DNA of 35,715 nucleotides from Clostridia bacterium (lineage in GTDB: Bacteria > Bacillota > Clostridia > Christensenellales > Aristaeellaceae), in the NCBI GenBank assembly GCA_017427165.1, contig JAFRTK010000147.1, positions 1-35,715 of the forward strand, in the 5' to 3' direction. Below the pieces are notes generated by a model, which worked only from the letters and a program-made list of their open reading frames with translations, was not told the origin of the DNA and did not search any database. Made by a program: the position numbers and the translations under genes. This document shows positions 33,849 to 35,715 of the stretch, piece after piece; position 1 is the stretch's first letter; each line of letters opens with the position of its first letter.

Positions 33849-34937
33849 ATGAACATTTGGGGCAAAAAACTGAAAAATCCGGCACAAAACACCGCATGTC
33901 CAAAAAAAGCGGCAAGCCTTCGGTGGTTTTCCGTCCTGCTGGCCGTGATGCTGCTTGTATTCTCCCGGCCGGCTGCGGCGGAAGAAACCGTCAGCCCGCC
34001 GGACGGCGGTTTTGACTTCGGCGCATCCTCCGGCATGCAGACACTGACCGACGAAAACTTCTCCCTGGATGACATGCCCGGGAAATATACCGAAGAATCG
34101 GAAAACCCCGGCCGGGTGGAAAAGGTCCGCTACGTCACCTCGGACGAAAGCGGGGATGTGAAGTCCGCCATGGTCTACCTGCCCGCCGGATACGACGATT
34201 CCGACAAGCCTTACAACGTGCTGTACATCCTGCACGGGGCCAGCGGTTCGCCGGCCAACTACCTGGATCCGTCCCGGGTGACGCACTTCCAGGCGCTTCT
34301 GGACAATATGATCGGAAACGGCGACCTGGAGCCCCTCATCGTCGTGGCTGCCACATACTACCCCACCGAGAGCTTCGCGCGGTTCCAGCCGCTGGCGAAG
34401 CAGGTGGAGGTTACCGCCGTGTTCCCGCGGGAGCTGACGGAGGACGTCATCCCCGCTGTGGAAAGCAAATACCGCACCTACGCGGAGTCTGTCGATGAGG
34501 CGGGCCTCACTGCATCCCGGGACCACCGCGGCATTGCCGGCTTCTCCCTGGGCGGCGTCGCCACATGGTATCTCTTCCTGCAGAAAATGAACACCTTCCG
34601 CTGGTTCCTGCCAATCAGCGAAGCCTCCTGGGACGACGGGGAGGGCGGCACCACAGGCATCTGGGACAGCGATACCTCCGCCCGGGTGCTGTACGACGCC
34701 GTGGTGGAACAGGGCTACGTCAAGGATGACTTCCGCCTGTTCGTCGCCACCGGCACGGATGACGAGGCCTTCGATATCGCGACCACGCAGATGGTCTCCC
34801 TTCTGGAATACGCGGACATATTCAAGCCCGGCGAGAACACCAGCTGCTCCATGATGTCCGGCGGCACCCATACGCTGAATGCCGTATACGTCTACATGTA
34901 CCACATCCTGCCGGCGCTGTTCGTCGGGTACCGGTAA
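33849..34937 (+). CDS. Secreted alpha/beta-hydrolase esterase (CE1/esterase D type)
   Basis: The start at 33849 follows AAAGG by 10 bases. The 362-residue product has a long N-terminal region with a hydrophobic stretch at about 26-40 and a cleavage site near AAAEE (44), so it is probably secreted. The esterase fold shows the oxyanion loop YILHGASGS (126-134), the nucleophile elbow GIAGFSLGG (228-236, S233), a likely acid near D304/D305 in TGTDDEAFD and the catalytic histidine H341 in SGGTHTL. Enzymes of this group remove acetyl or feruloyl groups from xylan or act on other esters. It follows the kinase gene after 124 bases and may share its control. The substrate is not known. Confidence 0.85.
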   Translation: MNIWGKKLKNPAQNTACPKKAASLRWFSVLLAVMLLVFSRPAAAEETVSPPDGGFDFGASSGMQTLTDENFSLDDMPGKYTEESENPGRVEKVRYVTSDESGDVKSAMVYLPAGYDDSDKPYNVLYILHGASGSPANYLDPSRVTHFQALLDNMIGNGDLEPLIVVAATYYPTESFARFQPLAKQVEVTAVFPRELTEDVIPAVESKYRTYAESVDEAGLTASRDHRGIAGFSLGGVATWYLFLQKMNTFRWFLPISEASWDDGEGGTTGIWDSDTSARVLYDAVVEQGYVKDDFRLFVATGTDDEAFDIATTQMVSLLEYADIFKPGENTSCSMMSGGTHTLNAVYVYMYHILPALFVGYR

Positions 34938-35084
34938 AAATCCCCCGGCAGAACATTTTCGTGAAAACCTATTCTTTCCTATTCCGGTTGATATGGGATC
35001 CCTCGAATGAGCCGCGGTTGCTTTCCCGATCGGCGTCACCGGCGCGGGTGTTGCAGTGAGAAGTCTGTCGCAACAATTGAATGG

Positions 35085-35211
35085 GAATGAAATCGATGAC
35101 CGCCTGCGGCGAAAATCTCATCGGTTCTGAGGTCATCCGAAAGGAAGTGGTCTCCACGGTTGTGGAGCCACGACCATTGAGGATGCGGCGGAAATCTCAT
35201 CGATTTCATTC
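35085..35211. ncRNA. Structured inverted-repeat element, possible non-coding RNA or mobile repeat
   Basis: GAATGAAATCGATGA (35085-35099) and its exact complement (35197-35211) enclose 97 bases. Inside are a near-perfect hairpin (35147-35157 with 35162-35171, one bulged base), TCC-GAAA-GGA with a GNRA tetraloop (35136-35145) and two copies of GCGGCGAAAATCTCATCG (second copy with one change, 35183-35202). The parts nest so that the whole could fold as one branched structure. No protein is encoded. It could be an RNA, or a small non-autonomous repeat whose other copies lie elsewhere. Confidence 0.5.
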
Positions 35212-35410
35212 TCAACCGAAAAGGAGCGCTGCCGCGCGCGGTGCGCGAGAGTCGTGAACACAGGTGCTTGCCGTTGTATCATTGGGCAGAAATCGGGCAA
35301 AAAAAGATTGAAAACGAAGTGGAATGTGCAGAATATGTATAAGCAGGAGCAGCGCGCCGACTGAGGTTGCAGAGCGAAGATCAAGTTTCGCCCATTACGT
35401 CAAAGTAACT

Positions 35411-35448
35411 AAAAACCCCGGATCCCGTTTTTCGGGTTTCCGGGGGTT
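35411..35448 (-). terminator. Terminator of the Tex-like gene
   Basis: On the minus strand CCCCGGA pairs with TCCGGGG and an inner CCCG with CGGG around an AAAAA loop, followed by five T. It lies 5 bases after the stop codon of the Tex-like gene. Confidence 0.8.
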
Positions 35449-35453
35449 CATAT

Positions 35454-35715
35454 TTACATCCGGGACTGGACCATTGTCAGGGCGATGCGCTTCTTCTGCT
35501 CGTCCACGCTGACCACCCACACCTTCACGATATCCCCGACCTTTACGACCTCCGAGGGATGCCGGATAAACTTTTCCGCCATCCGGCTGATGTGCACCAG
35601 GCCGTCCTGGTGGACGCCGATATCCACAAAGGCGCCGAAGTCGATCACGTTGCGCACCGTGCCTGTCAGCTCCATCCCGGGCTTCAGGTCCTTCATTTCC
35701 AGCACATCCGTGCGA
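35454..35715 (-). CDS. tex: Tex-like protein, C-terminal S1 domain, cut by window end
   Basis: Only the last 87 or so residues are in the window; the frame is open to its edge. [36 protein letters not shown] and [19 protein letters not shown] (each given apart) form a complete S1 RNA-binding domain. The [10 protein letters not shown] lead and the [17 protein letters not shown] core are those of the transcription accessory protein Tex. Other S1 proteins, such as polynucleotide phosphorylase, differ in this lead. Tex is an RNA-binding protein that associates with RNA polymerase. It seems unrelated in function to the sugar genes next to it. Confidence 0.8.
   Translation of the reverse strand, partial: RTDVLEMKDLKPGMELTGTVRNVIDFGAFVDIGVHQDGLVHISRMAEKFIRHPSEVVKVGDIVKVWVVSVDEQKKRIALTMVQSRM

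Larger units (their letters stand above)
34938..35453. other. Gene-free stretch with repeats
   Basis: This 516-base stretch between the esterase and Tex-like genes holds no convincing gene. It contains the structured element at 35085-35211, the terminator at 35411-35448 and otherwise unexplained sequence, including a GC-rich patch (near 35227-35250) with alternating CG. No tRNA or transposase remnant was recognised. Confidence 0.6.

Noticed and set aside
35324-35512. Small plus-strand open frame in the gene-free stretch
   Set aside because: It crosses the terminator and the end of the Tex-like gene and has no ribosome site or recognisable motif.

Overview
The window looks like a piece of chromosome from a GC-rich, Gram-positive-type anaerobe of the Clostridia, probably a gut or rumen fibre user. 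The signs are four secreted family 3 glycosidases (GH3), a CUT1-type sugar importer, a YesM/YesN-like two-component pair, a CotH/DUF4956/VTC cassette, a DltABCD-like envelope-modification operon and strong Shine-Dalgarno sites. The cassette suggests Christensenellales/Aristaeellaceae-like bacteria to me; that placement is from memory, not from a search. No tRNA, rRNA, CRISPR, phage or insertion-sequence gene was seen.

Layout. (1) 176-5911, minus: a four-gene operon of a secreted beta-helix-like protein, a VTC-domain protein, a DUF4956 membrane protein and a CotH-type extracytoplasmic kinase-like protein, closed by a hairpin terminator at 52-87. (2) 6152-8539, minus: a single secreted GH3 with its own terminator. 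(3) 8743-13672, minus: a divergent GH3, a right-handed beta-helix protein and a CBM9-like secreted protein. (4) 13927-15396, plus: an orphan YesN-type response regulator, separated from the next block by a bidirectional terminator. (5) 15517-31662, minus: a run of 12 tightly packed genes. It starts with a CBM9-like protein, sugar-binding protein, GH3, permease F (with an unusual extracellular insert), permease G, GH3 and MsmK-type ATPase. After a 136-nt gap holding two strong hairpins, it continues with a Dlt-like set: carrier protein, adenylating enzyme 1, MBOAT acyltransferase, DltD-like SGNH protein and adenylating enzyme 2. (6) 31913-34937, plus: an orphan YesM-type sensor kinase and a secreted alpha/beta-hydrolase esterase. 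(7) 34938-35453: a gene-free stretch with a structured inverted-repeat element. (8) 35454-35715, minus: the C-terminal S1 domain of a Tex-like protein, cut by the window end.

How it may work together (inference). Secreted GH3 enzymes and the esterase trim beta-glucosidic, esterified oligosaccharides outside the cell. CBM9-like proteins and the binding protein capture products, permeases F and G with MsmK import them, and the split YesM/YesN pair senses them. The Dlt-like genes downstream suggest that sugar supply and modification of an envelope polymer are coupled.

The strongest candidates for something undescribed are: the permease with two tandem 102-residue extracellular domains; the Dlt-like operon with two adenylating enzymes, one of which has lost the aspartate that normally anchors the amino group of the substrate; the pair of GH3 proteins that lack the usual PRWGR motif; and the CotH/DUF4956/VTC/beta-helix cassette.
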